A stretch of DNA of 64,000 nucleotides from Monosiga brevicollis MX1 (Eukaryota; Opisthokonta; Choanoflagellata; Craspedida; Salpingoecidae). The notes below the pieces were generated by a model that searched no databases, was not told the origin of the DNA, and saw only the letters and a list, made by a program, of their open reading frames with translations. The translations under genes and the position numbers were made by a program. The stretch is from NCBI RefSeq assembly GCF_000002865.3, contig NW_001865068.1, positions 248,357-312,356 on the forward strand. The letters are read 5' to 3'. The first letter of the stretch is position 1; each line of letters begins with the position of its first letter. Shown in pieces: positions 48,732 through 60,000 of the stretch.

Positions 48732-51325
48732 ATGGCAGGAGGTGGACCCGATGATGGATCGACCTATGCGCCCCTCGTGGCCGCGGTCTACGTTTTCAAC
48801 CTCATCGTTGGTGGTAAGTCCCGCCTCGACTCCCAAGCACTCTTGGCCAAGGCGTCATATACCTGCCCTCACCACCTGCCCACGCCAACCTGCATCCTTC
48901 ATTAGCGGGTGCTCTTGCAATGCCCAAGGCCTTTGGCGAAAGTGGTTACTTGGGAGGTATGTCCCTGACGTGTTCCCATCAACCTGTTCAAGACTACCTG
49001 CTGCAAGTGAACCTGGCACGCCCGGCAAGGCTAATGTCATGGCATTATATCCCTCCCGCAAACAGGAAGTATTCTGATTGCCATTCTGGCCTTCACCTCC
49101 TATGTCACCGTCACCTACATGATCGAGGCAATGGCCATGGCAAACTGCCTGATGCGCACCCTGAAGAAGGTAAAAACATGCTCTCATCCAATGTCCCGCC
49201 CCAACTCCCGTGGCTCGGCCGCAGCCATCATGCTAATAATTGATGTCTCGCCTCGTTGCTGGTGCCTGCAGAATGCCAGCTCTCGCAACAATGGCCTGAG
49301 TATCGAAGGGCTGTCCGATGAAACTCCCCTGATCAACGGTGTGTACACCATTCATTAATCAATCAGTCTTAACGCCTGTCTTGAGCCCACACCCTGTTTG
49401 CAGACTTGACTCGAAACTGGAATCTCATCGCCTGTTGCCCACAGAGAGTGTGACCCCAACTGAGCGCGCCAACTCGGCCGACGTGGCTCACTTTGGCGAC
49501 TATGCAATCACTGAACGAGCAGAGATGGTGCGTTCTTGGATGCTGGCCTCGGTCCAAGCTGTATGCAGCAGTTTCCTTCACTCGCTCCATTTCTACGACC
49601 ATTAATAGGGATCAATGGCGCAACACTTCTTTCCACCAATTGGCGTCAAGCTCTTTTACTTTTGCATTATCGTGTACCTGTATGGTGATTTGTGCATCTA
49701 CGCCGTGGCCGTGCCCAAGTCGCTGCAATCCGTCACTTGGTGCGTGACTCGCATGTGTGAGGGGACACGCTTGTTTTGCCAGATTATGGGGCGCTCACCT
49801 ACAGACCATGGCCTGCACCCGTGATCAGCCCTTCCCACAATAGCACGATGATCAACGGCACTCACGTTCACCACCACGAGACCTGCCTTGGAGACCTCAA
49901 CTCAACGGGCTCCTACCGCATCTACCTGCTCCTGTTTGCCTGCTTGCTGGGCCCCTTTGCTTTTTTCAACGCCCAAAAAACCAAGTGGATCCAGCTGATG
50001 ACGACCCTCCTGCGCTGGACCACCTTTATGATGATGATCATCATCGCCATCATGGGTCTCGCCGGTACCCAAACCTTTAACCCTCCCATTGAGACGCCTT
50101 CCCCAGCCAGCGTGAAAGTGGCCACGGTCGAGGGCTTGCCCGGCCTCTTTGGCGTTGCCATTTATTCCTTCATGTGCCACCACAGCCTGCCTTCCATGAT
50201 TACCCCCATGACCACAAAGCGCAATGTCAATGGTGTCCTCATTTCTGACTTTGCCCTCATTCTGGGTTTTTACTGCCTCCTCTGCTTTACCGCCGTCTTT
50301 CGTTTTCCGGGTACGACCAGTCTGAGATGCTCCAAAGCCAGTTACTTGCCCTACCGAGCAAGCCGGCTATTGCGAATGATAAAACGGGGCCAGTTGCTCA
50401 ACATTTGTGCGCATGTGTGTGTTGCTGCATCGCCGTGACAGGTGGGACCCTCGAGGATCTCTACACACTCAACTTTAAGCATTTTCAGTCGTCCTTTGTC
50501 AGCTACTTCCTCGGTCTTTTTCCCGTCTTTACCCTTAGGTGCGCGCGTGCACGCCTGTGTGGTGTGTGCTCTGTGTGGTCACTCGACTTGCCGCAGTTCA
50601 TAAATCGTACACCTCGATGATTTGTGACACTGCTGTCTTGCCTTGAGAGCTGGGTCTGCAGCTTCCTATTGCATGTATTTATTTTTTTCACTGCTTCATC
50701 CTACCTCACCTGCGTTGGGAATGCCTGCGTTAAACGTAGCGCCAACTTCCCCATCATTGCCATCACGTTGCGCAACAACCTGGCGCTGTTGTTGGCCAAG
50801 CCCAACGGCCAGCCACGCAGTCCCATCATCGAGCGGGTGAGAGGTCAAGCTGCTCCTCTTTGCTTCTTTTCTTCGTCTGACCAGCTTACAACATAACATG
50901 CACCGCACCCTCATGTTCCCTCGTATATCATGGATCGCAGGTGGCGTATCCCCTCTTGGCTATTCTTCCGCCGTTTGTCGTGGCCTTTTTTACCGAAAAT
51001 GTTGAATTCCTTGTCGGCATTACGGGCTCCTACGCTGGTGTGGGTATTCAATACGTGATTCCGGCTTGCCTGGTCCTCTTCGGCCGCCGGCGCCTTGAGC
51101 GTGAGTTGCGCGAGCGTCGCAACCCCCACCGGTACGTTCTTCTCTCGACCCCTGGCAGCTGATGGATTGCAACCGTCTCAGAAATACGCAGTCAGTTCTC
51201 ATGCCGCCATGTGCATGGGCCACAGCTCGGTCTTTGGCGGCAAGATCTGGATCTATGGTGTTCTGGTCTGGTCCGTCCTGTGTATCGCGCTCGTCACGTT
51301 CAACCACATTTACGAGGGCAAGTAG
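48732..51325 (+). CDS. TMEM104: TMEM104, putative amino-acid/auxin permease-family protein
   Basis: A multi-exon gene from the ATG at 48732 to the TAG at 51323. Landmark matches to animal TMEM104 in order: YAPLVAAVYVFNLIVGAGAL then AMPKAFGESGYLGG, FTSYVTVTYMIEAMAMANC, GVKLFYFCIIVYLYGDLCIY, YRIYLLLFACLLGPFAFFNA, FGVAIYSFMCHHSLPSMITP, FYCLLCFTAVFRF, YTLNFKHFQSSFVSYFLGLF, NFPIIAITLRNNLALL, and FLVGITGSYAGVGIQYVIPA. About eleven hydrophobic helices are seen, as expected. It belongs to the SLC38/SLC36-related amino-acid transporter superfamily, whose substrate for TMEM104 is unknown. The glycosylated loop near 49840-49900 (NSTMINGTHVH) faces the lumen or outside. Exon boundaries in the last third (50430-51190) are approximate. 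Confidence 0.92.
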
Positions 51326-51337
51326 GCTGGGAATAAT

Positions 51338-51413
51338 ACCATCAGACATTCTGTTTACCATCAGACATTCTGTTTACCATCAGACAGTCTGTTTACCATC
51401 AGACAGTCTGTTG
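51338..51413. repeat. Four-copy 18-bp tandem repeat
   Basis: Four head-to-tail copies of taccatcagaca(t/g)tctgtt occur just 13 bases after the TMEM104 stop. The first two have t and the last two g at one site, so the array grew by doubling. Each unit contains the short inverted pair cagaca/tctg, which could form a hairpin in the 3' UTR. Confidence 0.75.
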
Positions 51414-52203
51414 TCCAATTCTTGTTTGTGTTTTCTCGAGCTTTTCTCTCTCGATTTTTGTTCTGGTCCTGATGACGCGAGTAGAACCCCCGACCCCGAT
51501 TTTGTTGTAAGTTTGCTGCTTTGCCACAAGAGCCGCATCAATTGCAAGCTGTTATGTTATGAGCTTTCCTGTCACAACATCTACATTTTTTTACTGCGTG
51601 CGCAACTACACCAATTCTTCCAAAAAGTGGGTTCCACAAAGCATTTTCTACACTACGATATCAAGCCAAGAAGCAAAGCACCCATCCCCCGTTGCTCAAT
51701 CACCCCTGCCCCGGCTCTTGCGCTAAGACGAGACCCTTGTCACTCTGAGAACAACATCAAAGCGAAGTGTTAAAAACAAAAACAAAAAAAACAAAACAAA
51801 AGAAATACACATAAAAATAAGCAAAAACTCTGAAAGAACAGCACACACACACACGAAGAGAAGAGAAGAAGAAAACAAAACTGTCGTATGTCGTAATGTA
51901 GATGTCAGCCATTTCACCCCTTGCTGATGCTTTTATTTTTATTTTTTTTTTCTGATTTGGAGGCAAGACGACGGTGTGTATCCTGACGCTGCTGCTTGTG
52001 ATGGTCCTGCTCAGTTTACAAAGGGTTCGGATTCGGATGCTTGGCGTATACATGGGCGTGCCATGTGTGAGCGCGTTGCTGAGCTGGTCCTGGTTGACGC
52101 GCGCCCCTTCCAAACGTCCTGGATGGTGTCGGTTCAAGGTCGACTTGCCTGAATACTGTATGCATTGACCAGCTGAGGGCCCTGCTCACAGCATCGTGTC
52201 ACG
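51414..52203. other. Spacer between TMEM104 and the two-TM gene
   Basis: About 790 bases with A-rich stretches (51765-51850) and a T-rich patch near 51935-51950. A plus-strand frame at 51974-52168 with hydrophobic residues (LTLLLVMVLLSLQ) was seen, but it lacks family similarity, so I list no gene. Confidence 0.45.
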
Positions 52204-52848
52204 ATGGATACTTATGAAAAAGCGGCCTGCGCAGTAATCTTTCTGTGCCTGGGAGCTTCCATTTTCATGTATATCCCCATGACATCTTGCTATGTCATCC
52301 TGCATAGAGCCTCGCCATGCACCTGCGGACCAGCCTTCAACGTGACACATAACAGAACGTTTGGGGGTTACTCAGCTTCGGCTTACTGCTATGTACAAGC
52401 TACCTCCCTTGACGTGGAAAAGTGCCAGGTCCGGAATGGGTCCTTAGTACATTTGATGGCACCCACTGTGGGCGCAGGGGCCCACGCTGGAGGCATGCGG
52501 CGCTCACACTTGGATCACTGGATGGACAAGGTGGCCAACCCACCCAACGGGTCGCTCGGGTTTCTGATCGACCCATCCGAGACCTCGGTGGGCTTTGTGG
52601 ACAAGCCACCGGCGTGGACGTACATGCTGACTCGAACCTTAATCTTCGCACCCGCGCTCGCCATCTCAGTGTTTGTACTGGTTATGGCTGTCTTTGGGAT
52701 TTTATGCTACGCTTGGAAGTGTTTTTCTTGTTTTCTATCCTGTTTCCTGTGTTGTTTCCGTGGTCATCCAGACGACGAGCGGGAGCCGTTGTTGCCTTAC
52801 CATCATGGCCAGATTCAAGGCGGCGTGGTGCCCGCGGCGGCGGCTTAA
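52204..52848 (+). CDS. Orphan two-transmembrane protein, 214 aa
   Basis: This is a single-exon frame of 214 aa. Helix 1 (about 8-32, AVIFLCLGASIFMYIPM) starts near the N-terminus. A loop of about 110 residues with cysteines (SPCTCGPAF) and N-glycosylation sites (NVTHNRT, RNGS) is extracytoplasmic by topology. Helix 2 (about 148-172, APALAISVFVLVMAVFGILC) precedes a cysteine cluster (CFSCFLSCFLCCF), likely palmitoylated. The tail has a dileucine-type EREPLLPYHH, similar to lysosome/endosome sorting signals. The two-helix layout with a large glycosylated loop recalls BK-channel beta subunits, but no sequence match was seen. The function is unknown. Confidence 0.6.
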   Translation: MDTYEKAACAVIFLCLGASIFMYIPMTSCYVILHRASPCTCGPAFNVTHNRTFGGYSASAYCYVQATSLDVEKCQVRNGSLVHLMAPTVGAGAHAGGMRRSHLDHWMDKVANPPNGSLGFLIDPSETSVGFVDKPPAWTYMLTRTLIFAPALAISVFVLVMAVFGILCYAWKCFSCFLSCFLCCFRGHPDDEREPLLPYHHGQIQGGVVPAAAA

Positions 52849-53386
52849 TCTTGTGATTGACGTTAGCCACGCGCAAGCGCAAGCGCGTCGAACGCACGAA
52901 TAATCTCGCAGCAAAGCATTGCTTGCCCGACTCCGTGTATACACATGCTTGTCCAGCCTCAAACGATGGTCGATGGTCTGTCTCGAGGTTGATGGGTTTT
53001 GAACCATGTGTGAATTGATTGATGGTGGTATTCGGGTAAAAACGTCACTTGGAAGATTTGCCTCAGCCGAGTGTGGGCCCGCTCGTCTCCAACCGTCGGG
53101 TCATTGAAAGCGGGCGTTCATGTTTCATACCAATCAATTAAAATCTGACGACCCCATCGCCACAGTGGTCCGATGCATTCTCAGGTCCACGGGCCCGTTG
53201 CTTGGACGACATTCGACAGGGCTGGACGGGCACAGCCCGCAGCATGTGAACATCGTTGTTCCTCTCAAATTGCTTTTACAAAGGCTGTGTCATGAGGCTT
53301 CAATGACGCGACGCAATCGAGCGGTCAACTCCTTTTCCTGTGTATTTCAGCCACACGGACAGTGAATTGCTCCACACAGTTGGTGG
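52849..53386. other. Spacer, no gene recognised
   Basis: About 540 bases between the stop of the two-TM gene and the CCDC89-like stop. An ATTAAA-type element (tcaattaaaatc near 53135) may be a poly-A signal. No further structure was found. Confidence 0.45.
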
Positions 53387-53926
53387 TCAATCATTCAGGG
53401 CCTGTGTGTATGTGCGTATGTGCGTCACCGAGGGTCGAACCTTATTCAGTGCGTTGACCATGTTGCTCTTGTAGGCCTCGTACTCGGCTGATAAATTTTC
53501 TAGTTCAGATTGCAATCGCACGGCCACGGCATCGCGACTGTTTTCTGCAAGCTGCGCTTTCACGACAGATGCCAGCTGCAAAAAATTCATGGTGCCAAGG
53601 TGATGAGCAAGAAATCATTCATCGCCACCATGCTATGCCACGCTGCATTGCACCATGTTATGCCAGGTCGCACACAGACACAGACACAGACGCAGACACA
53701 GACACAGACACAGACACAGACACAGACACAGACACAGACACAGACACAGACACAGACACAGACACAGACACACACACCGCGCCCCACGGAAGGAAGAAGA
53801 GGAAAAACACTCAAGATCACTCAAGTTGGGCAGCACAAAGCTATGGAAGAAGCACAAAGCTATGGAAGAAGCACAAAGCTATGGAAGAAGCACAAAGCTA
53901 TGGAAGAAGCACAAAGCTATGGAAGA

Positions 53927-53976
<50 letters not shown>

Positions 53977-54681
53977 TTGATTCAATCCACAGACCTTTTC
54001 AGCGCGCTCACACCGTGCTTGGAGTTGCTGGCACTCGGCCGTGACTTCCTTGACGCGCGTTTCGAGTTGTTGCACCTTTTTTTCCGCGACGGCTAGAGCC
54101 TGGCGTGCCACCTCGATGTCCTGGCGCAGCTGGTTGTTCTGCGCGTGAGCCTGCTTCAAGGCTGCCGCATGCTCGGAGATGGCCCGATCATGTGTTTTTT
54201 TCAAACGTGCATGCTCGTCTCGGAGAGACTCCAAGCTTTCCTCCACGGTACGTAGGGCACTTTGCTTTCGGGCAAGCTGGGCCTGTTCCTCGCTGCCAGC
54301 GCGCTGAAGCTGGCCCTCAAGTGCGGCGACCTGTGTCCGAAGTTGTGCCTGTTCATCAGCAGCAGCCTGCTGCGCACGGGTGACTGCTGCTGCCAAGTCG
54401 GCCTGTCGCGACTGCTCGGCGGTTTCAAGTTGTTGGTTGCGCTTTCGCAATTTCTGGTTATCGGCCTTGTACTCATCCTTGAAACGAGTCAGCTCCTGGT
54501 GATTGTGCGCCAGCGTTTCAAACTGTTCCTGCAACGTTCTAAGCGCCGTTTGATCCGTATGTTGAGCATGACGCAGTCCTGTCACCTCCTGCTCCAAGCC
54601 CATCAACTGCTCCTGCAAGCCCTCATTCCGCCGCTTGAGAAGCATGATCAGCTCGGCCTGGTCTGCCAACCGATCACCCAT
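53387..54681 (-). CDS. CCDC89-like coiled-coil protein
   Basis: Exon 1 (54681-53995, 229 codons) begins GDRLADQAELIMLLKRRNEG, continues through a long coiled coil, and splices to a second exon (53575 down to a stop at 53387, possibly with one more small intron at 53440). The stretch FETLAHNHQELTRFKDEYKA is nearly the same as the CCDC89 signature (FMTLAANHELMLRFKDEYK), and ILKRR-type spacing also matches. The last exon (LQLASVVKAQLAENS, LSAEYEAYKSNMVNAL) corresponds to the C-terminal helix of that family. Human CCDC89 is longer (about 374 aa) than the roughly 290 aa seen. The intron carries (CACAGA)n, an 18-bp repeat and poly-A. The role is not established; the family is expressed in ciliated and germ cells in animals. 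Confidence 0.72.
53668..53973. repeat. Intron repeat cluster: (CACAGA)n, 18-bp minisatellite, poly-A
   Basis: Within the CCDC89-like intron lie a (CACAGA)n array (about 53668-53778), five copies of agctatggaagaagcaca (about 53838-53930), and a roughly 44-base poly-A run (53929-53973). Three different repeat classes abut in 300 bases. Confidence 0.9.
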
Positions 54682-54910
54682 CGCCTCAGGTCACCAAGAG
54701 GAGAGAGAGACAGAGAGAGATAGAGAGAGAGAGAGAGAGAGCGAAAGAGAGAGAGAGAGAGAGAGAGAAAGTCATGAACAGCAACGGCACAGAGAAACAG
54801 CACAAGATACCACATGTAAGAAAGAAAAAGAGGGATAGCTCAAAAGTAAAATACTTGATGTTGACTGTGTTGAAAATTGCGCGCGCTTCGTCACCCATCC
54901 GCCCCTTTCG

Positions 54911-54941
<31 letters not shown>

Positions 54942-55229
54942 CGCGCGCGCTCTCTGTCATTTCCCTGTCTCTGGTCTGCTCTTGGTCTCGCTCTGGTCTC
55001 GCTCTTGGTCTGGCTCTTGGTCTCGCTCTGGTCTGTCTCTTGCTGGTGGTCGTGTTGACGCACGTTTGAGTTCTTGGGCGCTTCCTTGGCCTTGACGCAC
55101 TGATTCAACCCGAGTGAGCGGCTGGCACTGCACACACGCTGTTTGCAAGTCAAGGTTCCACGGTTCCACTTGGGTCCCCTGGAACAAAACAGCTCCAACA
55201 CCGACAAGACGACACCACGCACCGTTGAC
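54682..55229. repeat. Divergent promoter region with (GA)n, (CA)n and a 19-bp minisatellite
   Basis: The spacer between the CCDC89-like gene and the pseudokinase holds (GA)n at 54700-54770, (CA)n at about 54911-54940, and an array of tctggtctcgctcttgg units at about 54966-55045. No exon was recognised. Confidence 0.7.
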
Positions 55230-56757
55230 ATGGGGCAAGGGCATTCTTCTACACTCGATCTCAAGGCAGCGCGGCGCAGCTTGACGGGCCAAGACGAGGA
55301 TGAGAACGACAAGCAGCTCCCCGCCGAGCTCACGGCCAAAGAGCTCAAGGTCTCCAAAAAGGTCTGTCATTCTCTTCTCGCTGCCAACGCCCACAGCCGC
55401 AAATGGCAAGAAGGCACCCAATCTCAGGTCTTGATGCTTTCGAACATAGAGTGCCCACCAAAGCGACCTGATTCCGACCATGCATCAAGGCACCCTTCGC
55501 AGTGGCGGCGTCGGTGAGCCATCAATCATTCTGCTTATTTCCCAACCCTCACTTGTGTCCCATGCGCGGACGCCTTTCCCTCTGTTGACTGTGGCCCTTG
55601 GCGTACGTACTCGCCGTAGACATGGACGTCATGGTCTTCTCCAAGGCCGTCAAGGATACAACCGCGGCTGAGCTGACCGACCTTGAGCTGCGGCTCGTCC
55701 AATTGGTACGCTTGGGCAGGGCCGGCGCGTGCAAGCTCGAGAAGAGGAATGGCCAGCCCCGCTGACCCTCACGTGGTTGCATCCCGCAGGCTCAAGTTGA
55801 CGACGCCTGTGTATCAAAGCTGCTTGGGGTCAACGCCCACGGCAAGAATTTGCATGCTGCTTTCCCCGCCGCACCCAATGGCAGCCTGTCCACGTTCCTG
55901 AAGGAGCGTCCTGCTCTTGCTCCACGCGATCGCTACCAAATTGCGGCGCAAATCGCCGATGGCATGGCTGCAGTTGAAGATGCTGGTTTTGCACACGGGT
56001 GTCTGCATGTATGCCTTTGTCCTACCCGCCTTGTTTCTTGGCTCGCCTCTGAACACATTCGTGTGGTATCCTACCAGCCTCATGGCCATGACATCTTCTT
56101 GTCTCACCGCCTCCATCAGGCAGACAACGTGTGGATTGACTGGAGCCAATATGCCTCTCGAGTTGGACCTCATCTCCGACCGCTGCAAAACCCCAAATGG
56201 CGTTCACCCGAAGTCAACGCCGGTTCTGAACCTGCCCTCTCTGATGATGTTTGGGTACGTCTTGAATCTCGCAGACCGCTACATTTGAATGGCCGACCTA
56301 CGCTCCCATTCAGTTGACTCATCTCTATCGGCTTGACCACCTGTAGTGTTTTGGTCTACTATTGTGGTTTCTTTTTACTGGCGTTGCCGAAGAGCCCCCG
56401 CTCGAAGGGGACGTCTTTGCCGTGGTACGTTTTCTTTTTGTGCGTGGGAAGCGTCACGTGGGTTTGTAACCTCGGGTCCTCGTTGCAGCTCATCTCACTT
56501 TGCGAAATGGTTAGCCCTTGCCAGCCGGTAAGCTTCCAGACGACGTGCGTGATGTTATCACAAAGTGCATGGACTCTAATTCCGATGCGCGCCCTGATTT
56601 CTTTTGGCTGCGCGCCGAGCTTGGGGTAAGCCATCAGCACGCGCAATGTGCACGTGTGTGCGTGTGTTTTTTTTCCCACGCTCCTCGAGCACATAATCTA
56701 ACTGGGTTCATTTCGCTCGCGCCATAGGACATGTACGAGCGAGCCAAGCAGGCATAA
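55230..56757 (+). CDS. N-myristoylated protein pseudokinase, 284 aa
   Basis: Eight exons (55230-55361, 55450-55513, 55620-55705, 55790-56008, 56120-56254, 56347-56424, 56515-56625, 56728-56757) close in phase to 284 aa. MGQGHSS fits an N-myristoylation signal (Gly2, Ser6). The kinase fold is recognisable: a glycine-loop remnant (QGTLRSGGV), the beta-3 lysine in VMVFSKAVKD, IADGMAAVEDAGFAHG, the catalytic loop position reading HGCLHADNV instead of HRDLAARNV, an APE motif kept as KWRSPE, and CFGLLLWFLFTG for the alpha-F helix. The catalytic Asp of HRD is replaced by Cys, and no DFG motif is visible, so phosphotransfer is very unlikely. The WRSPE motif and the helix resemble tyrosine-kinase-like enzymes. 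It probably acts as a membrane-bound scaffold. Confidence 0.8.
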
Positions 56758-57044
56758 CATAAAAGCGATGGCCTGCGGCCCATTCCCAATCACATATGTA
56801 CCAAGGCTCTCTGCGCCTACTCTCATTGAATACTAACCCCACACATTGCTACTCATGGTCAACTCTGGCATCAATTTTGCGAGCCATGCACGGCAAATGA
56901 TACATCAAAAAACCTCCAGCCTTGCGAAACCGGGTGGAAGGCGTCGGAACAAACTCGAGAAAGGCGTTGCTGCACCATCTTGGCGTCAGCGTGGTTGGTC
57001 AGAAACGGTATGGCTCTCAGCGCAGCCACGGGTCAGGAGAGAGC

Positions 57045-60000
57045 TTACTGTGGGGCCACCCGGCGAGCCCAGACTGGGCCGGTGCTAGTGCCATCGGCAT
57101 CGTCTAGAGCAATAGCAGCTGTCAAAAAGCAGACAACAGACACGCAACAAGGCCTTTCAGGCAAACGAATCTAGCGATCAAAGGCGTACCTGTGGGGTCG
57201 GGATCCGTGGAGCTACTGTCGCCATGCCGAGTTGTTGCCGAGTTCAGGGTGAGCTTGCGCACAAGCACCTGGCCCGGAGCTGGGCCCACGTGGCTTTCCG
57301 ACTCTTCTATATTTCGAGGTGGCAACCAAGCAAGAAGGGCAATGAGCAAAGCATGCGCGGTCTGGTGGTCACGCGCAACTGGGCCAGCTGGAGACGCAAG
57401 AACGGGTCAACCGCACCCTTGGGCGAAGCAGAGGGTGACTGAGCAGACACAGAATCCTCTTGATGCGCCGGTGCGGGGCGATCGGCCAGCAGATGCAGGG
57501 CACGCAGCCATAGTGCTTGCTCAGCTGCCGAGTCAGCCACCAAACACAAGCTTTTGACATCTGTTTCAACGATAAAGCTGTTGGCATAGGCCGACCTACA
57601 CAGCATTTCCGGTTGCCATTGAGCTTTGCCTAGCGACAGGCTTGCACAGCTTGGGTTGCACTCAAGGTAAACCAGTACCCACCGATTGGCAGCAAAGTCG
57701 CTGCGCTGGGCTAGGACGTCGTGGCCTGGCTGCACGCTCTTTACACGGGCCTGACAAAACCGTACTTCGCGCTGGTTCGGATCATCACACCAAAACATCT
57801 CGCCTAGAGCATAGGGCAAACCAATGTCATTGTCGCAGCTGCGCGCTGCTGGTCGAAGCCAGCTTTGGCTTGGTGTCTCTTGTTTTTGACGTACCCGTAG
57901 CAGATTTGAGCCAAAAAAATCTGCATTGAAGGACAAGAAGTGAGCGGCGGCGCTGAACACTGAATTGGCCAAGCGACAAGGCAACCCCATTTCTAAAGCG
58001 AAACCTACTTGCGTCGTGCAGATCCCAAGCCGCCTTTGCTATACTTGGCCAGCCACATGCCTGGAAAAGCAGTTGTCAAGCCAGCGCTCTTGTACACAAG
58101 CTGTATTTTGAACAGCCAACACAACATTGCGACGTACCGTGCTCGAGTTGATTGAGGGACTCTAGTGGACGGCTTTCACTCCCAGGTAAGGCAGATGATG
58201 GACGAACAAGAGGAGGCATTTGCATTGCTGCTGCCTCAGACGACCCCAGATGCTGTTCCAGTCCACGTTGCAGCACCGTCGAAGTCATGGATATTGTATC
58301 ATCCATTGATGTATTGGAATCCCAGGGCAAAACGTTGGTGTTGGCAATCACACGACTCGCGTCATCATCCAAAGAGACCGCCTGCCGCGAAAGTAAACGA
58401 TTGCACTTGTCCATGCTCTCCTCTTGCTCTGCGGTCAGGCGCCAAGTTAGGCGTTTTGCCTAGTTTCACAATCAACCACGTCCGCATGAGCGACCTTGTA
58501 CTTGTGTTTATTCAATGCCAGCTTGACACTTGGCTAATACCTGTACGTAGTCGCGTGGGCTTGCCCCACGTCGGTCAGTGACTTGTGGGTTGGCGCCACG
58601 CCGCAGCAATTCTTGCACCGCATTCGCACCTGGGTTGAACCAAAAAAAGAAAAAAAAAAAAAAAAAGAAAAAAAAAAAAAATTAAACGGCAAACCACAAG
58701 AAGCAAAGGGAAGGGAGAAAGACAAGCAAAACAGGGCAGAAGTGAGACTAATCCGCAAGCTTGGTGGCCGCGCAGAGCGCACAAGACAAGGTCAACCGGG
58801 TTGGGCTGGAGCCGGCCAAAGCAACGCACAACCACTGGCCGCTGCCCAGTGTAAGGGGGTGCGGCCATTCTTGTCCTCGTCATGAATGGCGTCAGCCCGC
58901 GCAGCGGCGATAAGGCGGATGGCGGCCGAGCTATTCTTTTCAGCTGCCACATGCATGAGCGTTTTTCCAAAGCTGTCACGGAAAAAGGTGGCATCCACAG
59001 TCAGCAAGAGCTTGAGGCAAGTGACGTCGTCGTCGTGGATGCACTGTCAGATCAACATTCATTTGAAAATGAGGTTCTTGCGGTGCTACAACAGGCCATG
59101 TGGCAGAGGGTGGCTCTTTTAGGGCTCTTTGTACGTACCCAGTGCATAGCTGTCTTGCCATCAATGTCCTTTTCGTCCAATTCTGCCCCGTATTTGAGCA
59201 GCCGTCGCACATTGCGAGGCCGACCATGATAGCAAGCCCACATCACAGGCGTCATTTGGGCCTTGTCACACGCGCTATCAAAAATCAAGGCAAGTCAATC
59301 TTTTTTAGCCATGTGTAACCAGAAACTTGTCACTAGCAGCTGTTGGAGTTGGGCAAGGACGGTTTCAAACGAGAGTTGAATCAGACGCACTTGATGTTAA
59401 GGCGTGGGCATTTCTTGAGCAATACAGACAAAATCTCGGGGTCCTCGTTCTGTGTTGCCCAGTGCAGAGGCAGTCGGCCTTCATGATCGGCGACCAACGG
59501 ATCAGCCCCGCGTTGTAGCAAAAGTAGACTAGAGACAGCAAGCATCGATGTCGTGTGAGAAATGTAGGTAAGGAGGAGGGTATTGAGGTCTTACACCATG
59601 TGCGGCGATCCTTCATAGGCTGCATCGTGGAGTGCAGTCGAGCCGGAGACTGGCTCGCGATAATCCACGCTGGCGCCGGCTTTGATGAGATAGTCGGCCG
59701 AGTCAAAATGGGCCATTGGACGGCATGCATCAAAGGAGTACGGCCATGCTGATCAATGGCATCCACGTCCACCTGCTGGTGCTCGAGAATACGCTTGATG
59801 CGAGCCGTCTGACCATGAAAGGCTGCCTTGTGTAATGCCGTCATCTGCAGAAGGACAGACAGGAGAGGGTCAGCCAAAACAGAGTGAGGAAAGTGAAAAA
59901 GAGAATGAAGGCAAGAGAGGGGTCTTGGGTCGAATGGAAGCAGAAACCCCAAAGCTAATAGAGACACGTGGACGGCCTTCTCAGCAATACGATGCCACCT

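Noticed and set aside
51338-51413. CRISPR-like direct repeats
   Set aside because: The four units are contiguous without spacers and the genome is eukaryotic.
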